From Vicinamibacteria bacterium (GTDB taxonomy: Bacteria > Acidobacteriota > Vicinamibacteria > Marinacidobacterales > SMYC01): a stretch of DNA of 34,670 nt. Under the pieces are notes generated by a model. That model was not told the DNA's origin and did no database searches. It saw only the letters and a list, made by a program, of their open reading frames with translations. Below, in pieces: positions 20,598 through 31,124 of the stretch. The stretch covers positions 1 through 34,670 of the forward strand of contig DASPGQ010000046.1 in the NCBI GenBank assembly GCA_035620555.1, in the 5' to 3' direction. Each line of letters starts with the position of its first letter. Within the stretch, counting starts at the first letter, position 1. A program made the translations under genes and the position numbers.

Positions 20598-21449
20598 CTA
20601 TCTCGGAGATTCGTCGACGTCCAGGAGGCGACCTAGCTCGGAGGCGATGGTCTCGAGGTCGTCCCCACGGCACGCGGCGCGCACGAGCTCCCCCACGGTG
20701 TTCCAGACGCGAGGGTCGCGGTCCATCTTCGCGTGGGCGACGCGAAACAGGCGTTTCCAGAAGGATACACCCGACAAGGCGACGTCCGATCCCGGTGGTT
20801 CGTCGTAACGAAACCGCCAATTTCCCAGGATGAGCGTTCGGCTGGAATTGGCGGCGCGAATTCTCTTCTCCCCCTCGACGAAGAGGCCGTCGGTTTGATG
20901 AAGATTGAGCGCGTGCGCCACGTTCGCGGGAATCGTCCCATCGTTTCGACCCACGCTGTCCACCTGGACGGTAAGCAGGATGGGTATCTCCAGCTCCTCG
21001 AGGCGATGAGCGAGCTTGACGACGGCCGCGCCTCCAAAGCTCTGGCCATAGACGACGACGCGCCGGTCTCGAGCCTCTTCGACCCCCACGTTATCGTCCC
21101 CGTCGGCATCGAGGGCGCCGACCAAGAAGGACTCGGCCACGTCGCGTCTTCGGTTCTCGAAGGTTTCCGTGTAGATGCCTCGCTCGTACCGAAGATCGAG
21201 CGCGAGCCGGCGCACTCCTTTTTCGGCGTCGTCCCATCGGTCCCGCCCGCCGAGAAAGCCGATGACGACACAAGAATCTCGGGGAACGGGCCGGGGCGTT
21301 TCGATCTCGGCGAGGGTGATCCCACCCGCGCACGCCGAGAGGCAGCATGCCGCCAAAGCCGCCCCTCCGGTACCGACAGCTAGCGAGCGGGGTATCGAGC
21401 CCCAACTCCAGCTCGCCCCGAAGCGGCTGCACGAAGTGAACGGGATCAT
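20598..21449 (-). CDS. predicted alpha/beta-hydrolase-like lipoprotein with an EF-hand-like loop
   Basis: 283 aa from ATG 21449. A hydrophobic segment ends in the lipobox LSAC (C40), although the N-region before it is rather long. The nucleophile elbow is GQSFGG (135-140, S137) after the strand RRVVVYG, as in alpha/beta hydrolases. Between strands lies DADGDDNVGVEE (114-125), matching the EF-hand spacing D-x-D-x-D-x-N...E. I cannot assign a substrate; lipase/esterase or thioesterase activity is only a fold-level guess. First gene of the minus-strand trio reading into the sulfatase-like protein and STT3, so a role in the same envelope process is likely but unproven. Divergent from padR across an 80-bp gap. 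Confidence 0.75.
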   Translation of the reverse strand: MIPFTSCSRFGASWSWGSIPRSLAVGTGGAALAACCLSACAGGITLAEIETPRPVPRDSCVVIGFLGGRDRWDDAEKGVRRLALDLRYERGIYTETFENRRRDVAESFLVGALDADGDDNVGVEEARDRRVVVYGQSFGGAAVVKLAHRLEELEIPILLTVQVDSVGRNDGTIPANVAHALNLHQTDGLFVEGEKRIRAANSSRTLILGNWRFRYDEPPGSDVALSGVSFWKRLFRVAHAKMDRDPRVWNTVGELVRAACRGDDLETIASELGRLLDVDESPR

Positions 21450-21484
21450 GGACTCAACGGCCTCCGTCCGCCCGGCACGAAACT

Positions 21485-21527
21485 CTTGACAAGAGGTAGC
21501 TTGACCGCCAATATAGTGTCCGTCAAG
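21485..21527 (+). promoter_or_regulatory. CTTGAC/GTCAAG repeat set, possible PadR operator
   Basis: CTTGAC occurs at 21485-21490 and again at 21500-21505, and its reverse complement GTCAAG at 21522-21527. The second and third copies form a 6-bp inverted repeat with a 16-bp spacer that spans the -10 element. PadR dimers bind inverted repeats and commonly repress themselves, so an autorepression site is reasonable. Part of the match is simply the -35 hexamer. Confidence 0.4.
21486..21517 (+). promoter_or_regulatory. candidate promoter of padR-ADOP
   Basis: TTGACA (21486-21491) and TATAGT (21512-21517) with a long 20-bp spacer; AATATA at 21510-21515 would give 18 bp. Either way transcription would begin about five to seven bases before ATG 21530, and no Shine-Dalgarno is visible, so the padR mRNA looks nearly leaderless. 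Confidence 0.5.
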
Positions 21528-21529
21528 TT

Positions 21530-21889
21530 ATGACCCACGAGCTGAAGCTCCCTCTCACACCGCTTTCCTATCAGATCCTCGTCGCACTCGCCGATGGTCC
21601 CCGGCACGGCTACGGGATCATCAAGGAGATCGAGAACACGACGGGAGAGCCTCTGAAGTCGAGCACCGGGACCCTATACCTCGCTATCGAGCGGCTCCAG
21701 CAGGAAGGGTTGATCGAGGAGGCGCCGACGGAGCACTCCCGCCGCCGGTACTACCGCCTGACCACTGTCGGGCGCGAGGTCGCGGTCGCCGAGACGAGGC
21801 GGCTCGCGACTCTCGTTGGTGTGGCCTGTGGAAAGAAGCTCGTAGGATCGCGCCAGCTCGAAGGTCTCTTCAGGCGGGAAAAAGGGTGA
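21530..21889 (+). CDS. PadR-family transcriptional regulator (ADOP-associated)
   Basis: 119 aa, winged-helix DNA-binding protein. Signature: ILVALADGPRHGYGIIKEIE (recognition helix region), STGTLYLAIERLQQEGLIEE (wing helix) and RRRYYRLTTVGREV. It has the short C-terminal dimer helix of the small PadR class. Its TGA overlaps the permease start as GTGA, so the two are co-translated, which is the standard arrangement of acidobacterial PadR with ADOP. It starts at ATG 21530 with no recognisable ribosome site. It probably represses its own operon and the inducer is unknown. Confidence 0.93.
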   Translation: MTHELKLPLTPLSYQILVALADGPRHGYGIIKEIENTTGEPLKSSTGTLYLAIERLQQEGLIEEAPTEHSRRRYYRLTTVGREVAVAETRRLATLVGVACGKKLVGSRQLEGLFRREKG

Positions 21890-24543
21890 TCTCATTGAGA
21901 CGATTCCTGCGGCTACTTCTCCTCGCTCATCCTCCATGGGCACGACGCCGCTACGGGAACGAGATCGTCGAGACCGCGGTGGAGCGCCTGGCCCAGGATC
22001 ATCGCTCCGCGCCCGTGCTGGCGGCCCGAGAGTGTATCGGGGTTGTTGCCGCCGGCCTGAAGATGCGGCTTGAGGAGGTGCGAGCTCGCCGAAGTCCCAA
22101 AAGACGACGCGGAGGAACCACGATGAGAGAGCTCGCTCACCACTTTCGCCTCTCGGCACGGAGTTTCTTGCGGCAACCCGTGTTCACCGTTGTCGCCGTT
22201 CTCGCGCTCGCTCTCGGGATCGGCGCGAGCGTGGCGATATTCACGGTGTTCCACGCGGTCCTGCTGCGCCCGCTTCCGTTTCGCGAGCCCGACCGACTCG
22301 TATCCGTCTGGGAGAAGAATCCCGAACGGGGCTGGCACCAGGCGCAGGTTGCAGCGGCGAACTATCTCGACTGGCGCTCTTCGGCACGAAGCTTCTCCGA
22401 CATGGCCGGCTACAACGACTGGCTGGACGAGAAGGTCCTCCTGATCGAGGGCAAGCCATCCGTCGTGAACGCAAGCGAGGTCACGGGGAACTTCTTCGAC
22501 GTGCTCGGGATCTCTCCCGCCATCGGGCGAGGTTTCGACGATTCGCACACCTGGGCGACCGAAGAAGCGGCGGTCGTCCTCACACACCGTTTCTGGCAGC
22601 GCGAGCTCGGAGGCGCCGAGACGGCAATCGGTCGCACCATTCGGCTCGATGACACGGACCACCGCATCCTGGGGGTCATGCCCCGAGGATTCGCCTACCC
22701 CTTCGCCGACGCTGACGTCTGGGTACCGGTGGCGTGGGATCCCGAGAATCGTGACCAAGTCTGGTTTCGGCGCGCGCACGGCATGAGGGTCTTGGGCCGT
22801 CTCCAGGAGGGCGTCTCTCCCGAGGCGGCCGAGTCGGAGCTCGCCGCGATTGCGTCTCGCCTCGATGCCGAGTATCCGGAGACGAATCGGTTGATGGGAA
22901 ACGGCATCACTCCACTTCAGGAGTGGATCGTAGGCGATACGTCTCGGCCCCTTCACATCTTGATAACGGCGGTGGGACTGCTCCTCCTGATCGCCTGCGC
23001 GAATGTCGCGAACATGATGCTGGCCCGGGGCGCCGGTCGCGAGCACGAGATCCGGATCAAGAGCGCCCTCGGGGGTGGGAGAACGCGGCTTCTATTCGAA
23101 GGTCTCGGAGAAAGCCTGGTGCTCGCCGGCTTCTCCGGAACGCTTGGGCTCGCGCTGGGAATTCTGGCGATCCGTCCGCTTCTCGCCCTGAGCCCGGAAG
23201 GTCTTCCGCGCATGGAGGAGATCGGCGTCGACCCGACCGTCGTTTTATTCGCCGTAGGCGTCACTCTCGCGAGCGCACTACTGTGCGGAAGTATCCCTTC
23301 GTGGCGCGGCGCGAGCGCCGCTCTCGTTTCCGGCGCCCGAGGCGCCACTCGGGCGAGAAGAACGAACCGCGCCACGGCGTTTCTCGTCGGAGCGGAGGTG
23401 GCGCTCACCTTGCCCCTCGTCGTCGGCGCGGGTCTGATGGCGCGCACTCTCTGGCATCTCACCGACGTCGATCCGGGATTCGTCGCTGACAACGTGCTCG
23501 TGGCGCGCGTTTCCCTTCCGGGCGATCGATACCGAGACGACGCCCGGGTCGCCGCGTTCTATCGCCAGCTCATGGATGCGGTCGGGGATGCGGCCGGAGT
23601 CGACTCTGCCGCCTTGAGCAGTCGGCTTCCTTTCTGGAACCCCCGCTGGTCGAGTGACTTCACCGCCGAGGGGTGGCCGACGAACCGATACGGTATCGGA
23701 GTGCGGCACGACGAGGTCACGCCCGGGCTCTTTCGCACGATGGGGATTCCGCTCCTCAAGGGCCGGGATTTCGATCTCAGCGACGACCTCGGGGCCCCAC
23801 CCGTCGTCATCATCAATCAAGCGCTGGCCGAGAAGTACTTCGCCGCCGAGGATCCTCTTGGAAAGCGGGTCTGCTTCGACCGTACTCCCGACGAGGATTC
23901 CGTCTGGCGGACCATCGTCGGAGTCGTGGGGAACGTTCGCCGCGAGGCCCTGAGCGTCGAGGAGGAGCCGAGCTTCTACGCTCCGGTGCTCCAGGACACG
24001 ACGCGTGCAATTCACGTTATCGTACGAGCCGACCGGGGGCCGCTCGCCCTGGTCGACTCCGTCCGCGAGACCGTGCATTCAATCGACCCCGTCGTCCCGC
24101 TTTTCGACATCACGACGCTCGAGGCCGTGGTGAGGTCCTCGATGGCCCGGGAGCGGTTCCTGCTCTCGCTCTTGGCGGCAGCGGCGGGACTCGCGCTCGC
24201 GCTTGCGAGCATCGGAATCTTCGGAGTCGTCCTCTATTCGACCACGCGGCGGGTACGGGAGATCGGGATCCGAATGGCGCTCGGAGCCCGAGGGGCTTCC
24301 GTCGTCGGTCTGGTCGTTGGCCGTGGAATGCGGCCGGTTCTCGCGGGGATTGCAGCAGGGATTCTCGCGGCCGTCCTCGGGGTGCGGGCTCTGTCCACCT
24401 TCTTGTTCGAGGTCGAGCCGCTCGACCTTGCTACCTTCGCAGCCGTCGTCACAGTCGTGCTGACTGCGGGGCTCGCAGCCTGCGCGATCCCGGCTCGTTG
24501 GGCTACGCGGGTCGAGGCTTCGTCGGCGCTTCGCGCCGAATGA
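21886..24543 (+). CDS. ADOP-type permease: duplicated MacB/FtsX-like membrane protein without ATPase
   Basis: 885 aa from GTG 21886. Order: a soluble prefix (1-80, HPPWARRRYGNEIVETAVERL...), TM1 (about 100-124), a first MacB-type periplasmic domain (about 128-345, RPLPFREPDRLVSVWE, GNFFDVLGISPAIGRGF), an FtsX block (about 360-490, LLLIACANVANMMLARGAGREHEIRIKSALG), a further helix near 500-520, a second periplasmic domain (about 525-745), and a second FtsX block (about 760-880, VREIGIRMALGARGASVVGLV). No ATP-binding gene is adjacent, hence 'orphan'. A second ribosome site sits ahead of ATG 22123 (Met80). Function of the family is unknown; envelope export or stress sensing by MacB analogy is only a suggestion. 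Confidence 0.93.
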   Translation: MISLRRFLRLLLLAHPPWARRRYGNEIVETAVERLAQDHRSAPVLAARECIGVVAAGLKMRLEEVRARRSPKRRRGGTTMRELAHHFRLSARSFLRQPVFTVVAVLALALGIGASVAIFTVFHAVLLRPLPFREPDRLVSVWEKNPERGWHQAQVAAANYLDWRSSARSFSDMAGYNDWLDEKVLLIEGKPSVVNASEVTGNFFDVLGISPAIGRGFDDSHTWATEEAAVVLTHRFWQRELGGAETAIGRTIRLDDTDHRILGVMPRGFAYPFADADVWVPVAWDPENRDQVWFRRAHGMRVLGRLQEGVSPEAAESELAAIASRLDAEYPETNRLMGNGITPLQEWIVGDTSRPLHILITAVGLLLLIACANVANMMLARGAGREHEIRIKSALGGGRTRLLFEGLGESLVLAGFSGTLGLALGILAIRPLLALSPEGLPRMEEIGVDPTVVLFAVGVTLASALLCGSIPSWRGASAALVSGARGATRARRTNRATAFLVGAEVALTLPLVVGAGLMARTLWHLTDVDPGFVADNVLVARVSLPGDRYRDDARVAAFYRQLMDAVGDAAGVDSAALSSRLPFWNPRWSSDFTAEGWPTNRYGIGVRHDEVTPGLFRTMGIPLLKGRDFDLSDDLGAPPVVIINQALAEKYFAAEDPLGKRVCFDRTPDEDSVWRTIVGVVGNVRREALSVEEEPSFYAPVLQDTTRAIHVIVRADRGPLALVDSVRETVHSIDPVVPLFDITTLEAVVRSSMARERFLLSLLAAAAGLALALASIGIFGVVLYSTTRRVREIGIRMALGARGASVVGLVVGRGMRPVLAGIAAGILAAVLGVRALSTFLFEVEPLDLATFAAVVTVVLTAGLAACAIPARWATRVEASSALRAE
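22111..22125 (+). promoter_or_regulatory. internal ribosome-binding site and ATG within the ADOP gene
   Basis: GGAGG at 22111-22115 lies seven bases before an in-frame ATG at 22123 (codon 80), immediately before the MRELAHHFRLSARSF segment where many ADOP permeases begin. It could produce an 806-residue form without the prefix domain, or be the main start. Confidence 0.45.
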
Positions 24544-24570
24544 GAATTCCGCGCGCCCGTTGCCCGTCGA

Positions 24571-27078
<2,508 letters not shown>

Positions 27079-27163
27079 ACAACTCGCCTTCTCGAATGGC
27101 GCGCAGAGGAAGCCGCCAAGTGGAAGCATAGCATATCGAGACACATACGAGGACGGCAGAAGC

Positions 27164-27169
27164 TATAAT
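27164..27169 (+). promoter_or_regulatory. perfect -10 box upstream of the GT4 gene
   Basis: TATAAT ends 13 bp before the TTG start at 27183. A clear -35 is not visible; GAGACA at 27138-27143 is 20 bp away. If used, transcription would begin near 27176 and leave a leader of only about seven bases. Confidence 0.4.
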
Positions 27170-27182
27170 CGCGGAAACGCCG

Positions 27183-28385
27183 TTGCGAGTTCTCACCATC
27201 ACGTCGTCTTACCCGAAGTTCGAGGGGGACACGACGGCGCCGTTCATCGAGGCGATTACCCGAGAGCTCGCGGCCCGGGGCCACCGGCTCACGGTCGTGC
27301 TCCCCGCTCGGTCCGACCTCGCTCCGGTGAATATCGAAGGGGTGCGGTTCCGGCCGTACCGCTACGTCCCCAACCGCGCGCTCGAGGTCTTCGGATATGC
27401 CCAGGCGCTCGAGAGCGACCGCGCCCTTCGGGGGACGGCCATCATGGTTGCGCCGGGGGCAGTCGCATCCGGCGTGTACGCGCTCCTATCGGAGCTTCGG
27501 AGCGAGCCTTACGACGTGGTGCACGCGCATTGGGTCGTACCCAGCGGCGTCATGGCTTGGCTCGCCCTCTCGATTCAAGGCACCCCGCTGGTGGTGAGCC
27601 TGCACGGATCCGACGTATTCCTTTCGGAGAAGAGCCGGGTGGTACGTCGGTTCGCGGCGCGCGCGTTCGCGCGAGCGGCTGCCGTCACCGCTTGCAGCAA
27701 GGATCTTGCCGGGCGAAGTCTCGCACTGGGAGCCCCGCCGCCCTCGGTGATCCCCTATGGAGTCGATACGGAACTGTTTCGCCCGGGGTGCGGGAGCGGG
27801 AACGGGAACACGGAGAGAGTCGTTCTCGCCGTGGGCCGATTGGTGGCGAAGAAAGGCTTCGAGTATCTCGTTGATGCCACGGCACTTCTTCGAGGTCGGG
27901 GCTTTCCCGTCCGACTGATGCTCGCGGGCCGCGGGGACCTGGAAGGTGAGTTGGCCGGTCGGGCCGCGGAGCGCGGAATCGTCGAACAGGTAGAGTTTCT
28001 CGGCAACGTCCAGCGTGCCGATCTTCCCGCCCTTTTCGACTCGGCCGACGTCGTGGCCGTCCCCTCGGTACGAGACGCCGCGGGCAACGTGGATGGTCTT
28101 CCGAATGTGTTGCTGGAAGCGATGGCTTCGGGAAAGGCCATCGCCGCAACGAAAGTGGCCGGCATACCTCAAGCGGTGCGCGACGAGGAGGAGGCTCTTC
28201 TCGTGCCGGAGAAGGATGTCGAAGCGCTTGCCGGCGCGCTCGCGCGCCTGCTCGCGTCCCGGGAGCTCCGCATGAAGCTCGGTTCCTCGGCGCGTGAACG
28301 CGCGTGCGCGCACTTTTCCTGGAAGTTGGCTGGGGATCGCTACGAAGATGTTCTTCGCTCCGTCACGCAAGCTCGCCGCCCGTAG
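27183..28385 (+). CDS. family 4 glycosyltransferase
   Basis: 400 aa, GT-B fold, retaining transferase. The start is TTG 27183 (MRVLTITSSYPKFEGDTTAPFI). Motifs: VVHAHWVVPSG, LVVSLHGSDVFLS, VTACSKDLAGRSLALGAPPPSVIPYGVDTELF in the linker, VVLAVGRLVAKKGFEYLVDATALL for the donor domain, and the ExxxxxxxE-like element DGLPNVLLEAMASGKAI in which the first Glu is Asp. The GNVDGLPN variant occurs in exopolysaccharide and lipid-glycan transferases. It overlaps the GT9 gene by 38 bp, and GT9 in turn is 4 bp from the Hsp70-like gene. Donor and acceptor are unknown. Confidence 0.92.
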   Translation: MRVLTITSSYPKFEGDTTAPFIEAITRELAARGHRLTVVLPARSDLAPVNIEGVRFRPYRYVPNRALEVFGYAQALESDRALRGTAIMVAPGAVASGVYALLSELRSEPYDVVHAHWVVPSGVMAWLALSIQGTPLVVSLHGSDVFLSEKSRVVRRFAARAFARAAAVTACSKDLAGRSLALGAPPPSVIPYGVDTELFRPGCGSGNGNTERVVLAVGRLVAKKGFEYLVDATALLRGRGFPVRLMLAGRGDLEGELAGRAAERGIVEQVEFLGNVQRADLPALFDSADVVAVPSVRDAAGNVDGLPNVLLEAMASGKAIAATKVAGIPQAVRDEEEALLVPEKDVEALAGALARLLASRELRMKLGSSARERACAHFSWKLAGDRYEDVLRSVTQARRP

Positions 28386-29547
28386 GCGTCGCGACGGCGG
28401 TCATCGTATTTACGACCCGAGAGAGCGCGCCCTGCTCGGGCTGTTCGACGCCTTCTTGCGAGTGGTTTCGCCCATCGCGGGTCTTCGACCCGCCGGGCCG
28501 ATGGGCGAGCCGTCTCGCGCGCGGCGCATACTCGCGCTTCGTCTGGATCGAATTGGGGATTTCGTCACCACGCTGCCCGCACTGGAGTGTCTGCGTGCGG
28601 CGGCGCCGGAGGCCCACATCGAGCTAGGTGTCGGAAGCTGGAACGAGCCCATCGCGCGGAGACTGCCGTTCGTGGACGCCGTCCGCGTGGTGGATGCACC
28701 CTGGGCGTCCTGGGAGAAGCGAACGAGCTTCGCCGATGCGCGGCGCGCCCTGGGAAGCGACTGGGATCTGGCGCTCGACTTCCAAGGCGACGTCCGCGTC
28801 ATCCTCCTCATGGCACTCGCCGGGGCCAAGCTCCGCGCTGGCTACGGCGAGACCGGCGGCGCGCACCTGCTCACCCACCGCGCGCGCTGGGACGAATCCA
28901 GGAGTTGGTACTGGCAGAACCTCGAGTTGCTGCGTACGCTGTTCCCCGAAACCGATTTCGAGCCGCCCGCCCGCCCCTTCTCCTTCCTCTCGGAGGTCGA
29001 TCGTGAGACCGCGAGGGGTGTGCTCGACACCGGGGCCCACTCTCTGATCGGCATCCACCCGAGCGCGGGTCGAAGGCTCAAGCAGTGGGAGGAGTCAAAG
29101 TTCGTCGCCCTCATCGACCGTCTGGCCGAGACGGCAACCATCGTTCTTACCGGTTCGTCCGGAGACGAAGCTCTCGTGCGAGGGATTGCGGCCAAGGCCA
29201 GGAAGCCCCCGCGGGTTCTGCTCGGGATGCCACTCTTGACATTTGCTGCCGTCATCGAACGCTTCGACCTGTTCGTTACCGGGGACACTGGGCCCATGCA
29301 TCTCTCCCACGCGGTCGGGACCCGTAATGTCGCTATCTTCGGGCCCTCGGACCCGGTTCGCTACGGACCGGAAACGGATCTTTCTCTTCGGCGTGTCGTG
29401 CGACAGCCGCTCTACTGCTCGCCCTGCAACATGATCCGTCGACCACCCGGGGAATGTGCCCGGGCTCCCACGCCCGAGTGCATCGCTTCGGTCGGTGTGG
29501 AGCAAGTTCTGCAGGCCGTTCAGCTCTGCCTTAATGTGCGATTATGA
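28348..29547 (+). CDS. family 9 glycosyltransferase (heptosyltransferase-like)
   Basis: 399 aa from ATG 28348, inside the end of the GT4 gene; an in-frame start at 28294 is possible but overlaps more. Family signs: ILALRLDRIGDFVTTLPALE (61-80, the conserved GD), DWDLALDFQGDVRVILLMALAGA, GIHPSAGRRLKQWEESKFVALID, LTGSSGDEALVRGIA, and LFVTGDTGPMHLSHAVGTRNVAIFGPSDPVRYGP, which is the donor-nucleotide site. A Cys-rich C-terminal loop (PLYCSPCNMIRRPPGECARAP) is typical of heptosyltransferases. Related enzymes add heptose to LPS core or act on other surface glycans. No LPS heptose-synthesis genes are in the window, so the donor is left open. Confidence 0.93.
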   Translation: MFFAPSRKLAARRRRDGGHRIYDPRERALLGLFDAFLRVVSPIAGLRPAGPMGEPSRARRILALRLDRIGDFVTTLPALECLRAAAPEAHIELGVGSWNEPIARRLPFVDAVRVVDAPWASWEKRTSFADARRALGSDWDLALDFQGDVRVILLMALAGAKLRAGYGETGGAHLLTHRARWDESRSWYWQNLELLRTLFPETDFEPPARPFSFLSEVDRETARGVLDTGAHSLIGIHPSAGRRLKQWEESKFVALIDRLAETATIVLTGSSGDEALVRGIAAKARKPPRVLLGMPLLTFAAVIERFDLFVTGDTGPMHLSHAVGTRNVAIFGPSDPVRYGPETDLSLRRVVRQPLYCSPCNMIRRPPGECARAPTPECIASVGVEQVLQAVQLCLNVRL

Positions 29548-29551
29548 ACTG

Positions 29552-31114
29552 ATGGTCACCATCGGCTTGGACCTTGGAACGAGCGGTGCCTCGGTGGCCG
29601 TGTTTCGTGATGGCAAGCCGGTCATCGTTCCCAATCGGGAGGGTGCGCGGAGGACGCCCGCAATCGTAGCGCTTTCGAACAGCGGTGAGTGGTGGACGGG
29701 GCAAGCGGCGAAGCGTCAAGCCATCACGAATCCGCGGGGAACCTTCTGGGACTTCTTGCGCTTGCTCGGCGAGAGGTTCGACTCTCCGGCGGTGCGTTCC
29801 ATCTCTACGCTCGCGCCGTTCGAGGTCGTCGAAGGCCGGGACGGCTACGCACGGTTGCAGGCCCAGGGGAAGGATCTTCATCCGGCGACCCTGGTGGCGA
29901 TCCTTCTGGCGGCGCTCAAGCGGGACGCCGAGATGGCACTGAGAGCGCCAGTAGGCGGGGCGGTGATCGCCGTGCCACCGATGTTCCACCTCGGTCAAGA
30001 ACAGCTCGTTCGCGACGCCAGCCGACTCGCCGGGTTCGAGTGGGTCCTGGTGCAGCCGTCGACCACGCTCGCGGCACTCGCGCCTCGAATAACAACGGGC
30101 CCGGCCCGAAGGATCGCCTTGTGCGACCTGGGTGGAGGGAGCTTTTCGGTGAGCCTGGTGGAGGACGACGGGCAGGTGTGCGCCGTCCTCTCCACGGAAT
30201 GGGAACGATTCGTCGGTGGTGAGGATTTCGACCAGCTCCTCGTGCGGTATCTTCTGGAACGGCTCGGAAAAGAAGAGTGGCTGGATGCTTCGCGGGATCC
30301 CCTGGCCCTGGTCCATTTCAAAGAAGCCGCCGAGAGCGCCAAGCGGCGCCTGTCGGTCCTCGCCGAGGTGAGAGTCGAGGTCCCCCTCGGCGGCGATAAG
30401 CTCTGGACCCCGACGCTGCGGCGTACGGAGCTCGAGTCTCAGCTGGCCCCGCAGCTCGAATGGATCGCCTCGCCGTGCAAGAAAGCACTTCAAGGTGCGG
30501 GCCTCACGAAACACAAGACCGACGTCGTTCTGTTGTTCGGAGGCTCCTCCCGAATTCCAAAAGTCAACGAAATCTTGAGCGGGGTCTTCGAGAAGGATCC
30601 CACGCGCGGACTTCACCCCGACGAGGCGCCGGCTCTCGGAGCCGCGGTGCGCGCGGCGATGCTCGAAGGGGCTCTCGCCGACCGTGTCCTGATGGATGTG
30701 AGTCGGCACCATGTTGCGGTGGAGGGGCCGCCGGGACGCGTCACGCCAATACTCTCCCGACATTCCGGAGTGCCCACCAGAGCGACCTGCTCTTTCGAGA
30801 CGACGGACTCACGGCTGGAGCTCAACATCCTTCAAGGAACCAGCGAGCGAGTCGAGGAGAACTTGTTCCTGGGAAGGCTCTTGTGGGAGGTTCCGTTTCG
30901 GCACGGGCCGAGCGCGGTCGTCGTCGCCGTGGAGGTGGACGTCGCGGGGAAGGTCTCGGTCGAGGCGGGGGACGTCGCGAGCGGGCTCACCCGTCAGATT
31001 CCTCTGCGAACCGGAGGCTCGTTGGACGACGCCGACCGCGAGCTCACCCTCGCCGAGGTGCGACGTAGCCGTGAAGACGATGTGGCGGTCGACGAGGGGT
31101 GGAACGCCGGCTAG
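29552..31114 (+). CDS. short Hsp70-family protein with altered ATPase residues
   Basis: 520 aa from ATG 29552, four bases after the GT9 stop (ATG 29534 is an alternative overlapping GT9). The Hsp70 outline is clear: TIGLDLGTSGASVAVF, EGARRTPAIVAL, GQAAKRQAITNPRGTF, CDLGGGSFSVSLV, FVGGEDFDQLL, LLFGGSSRIPKVNEIL and HPDEAPALGAAVRAA. A beta-sandwich follows (LELNILQGTSERVEENLFLG), but no helical lid. Against DnaK, by alignment: catalytic K70 is L69, E171 is Q168, T199 is S197 and D201 is S199. ATP binding may persist but hydrolysis should be weak or different. No DnaJ or GrpE gene is nearby. Coupling to two glycosyltransferases suggests a specialised chaperone or scaffold for surface-glycan enzymes; this is inference. 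Confidence 0.9.
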   Translation: MVTIGLDLGTSGASVAVFRDGKPVIVPNREGARRTPAIVALSNSGEWWTGQAAKRQAITNPRGTFWDFLRLLGERFDSPAVRSISTLAPFEVVEGRDGYARLQAQGKDLHPATLVAILLAALKRDAEMALRAPVGGAVIAVPPMFHLGQEQLVRDASRLAGFEWVLVQPSTTLAALAPRITTGPARRIALCDLGGGSFSVSLVEDDGQVCAVLSTEWERFVGGEDFDQLLVRYLLERLGKEEWLDASRDPLALVHFKEAAESAKRRLSVLAEVRVEVPLGGDKLWTPTLRRTELESQLAPQLEWIASPCKKALQGAGLTKHKTDVVLLFGGSSRIPKVNEILSGVFEKDPTRGLHPDEAPALGAAVRAAMLEGALADRVLMDVSRHHVAVEGPPGRVTPILSRHSGVPTRATCSFETTDSRLELNILQGTSERVEENLFLGRLLWEVPFRHGPSAVVVAVEVDVAGKVSVEAGDVASGLTRQIPLRTGGSLDDADRELTLAEVRRSREDDVAVDEGWNAG

Positions 31115-31124
31115 TCGCGGGAAG

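Noticed and set aside
24544-24570. Intrinsic terminator between ADOP and clpC
   Set aside because: The 27-bp convergent gap has no stem followed by a U-run.
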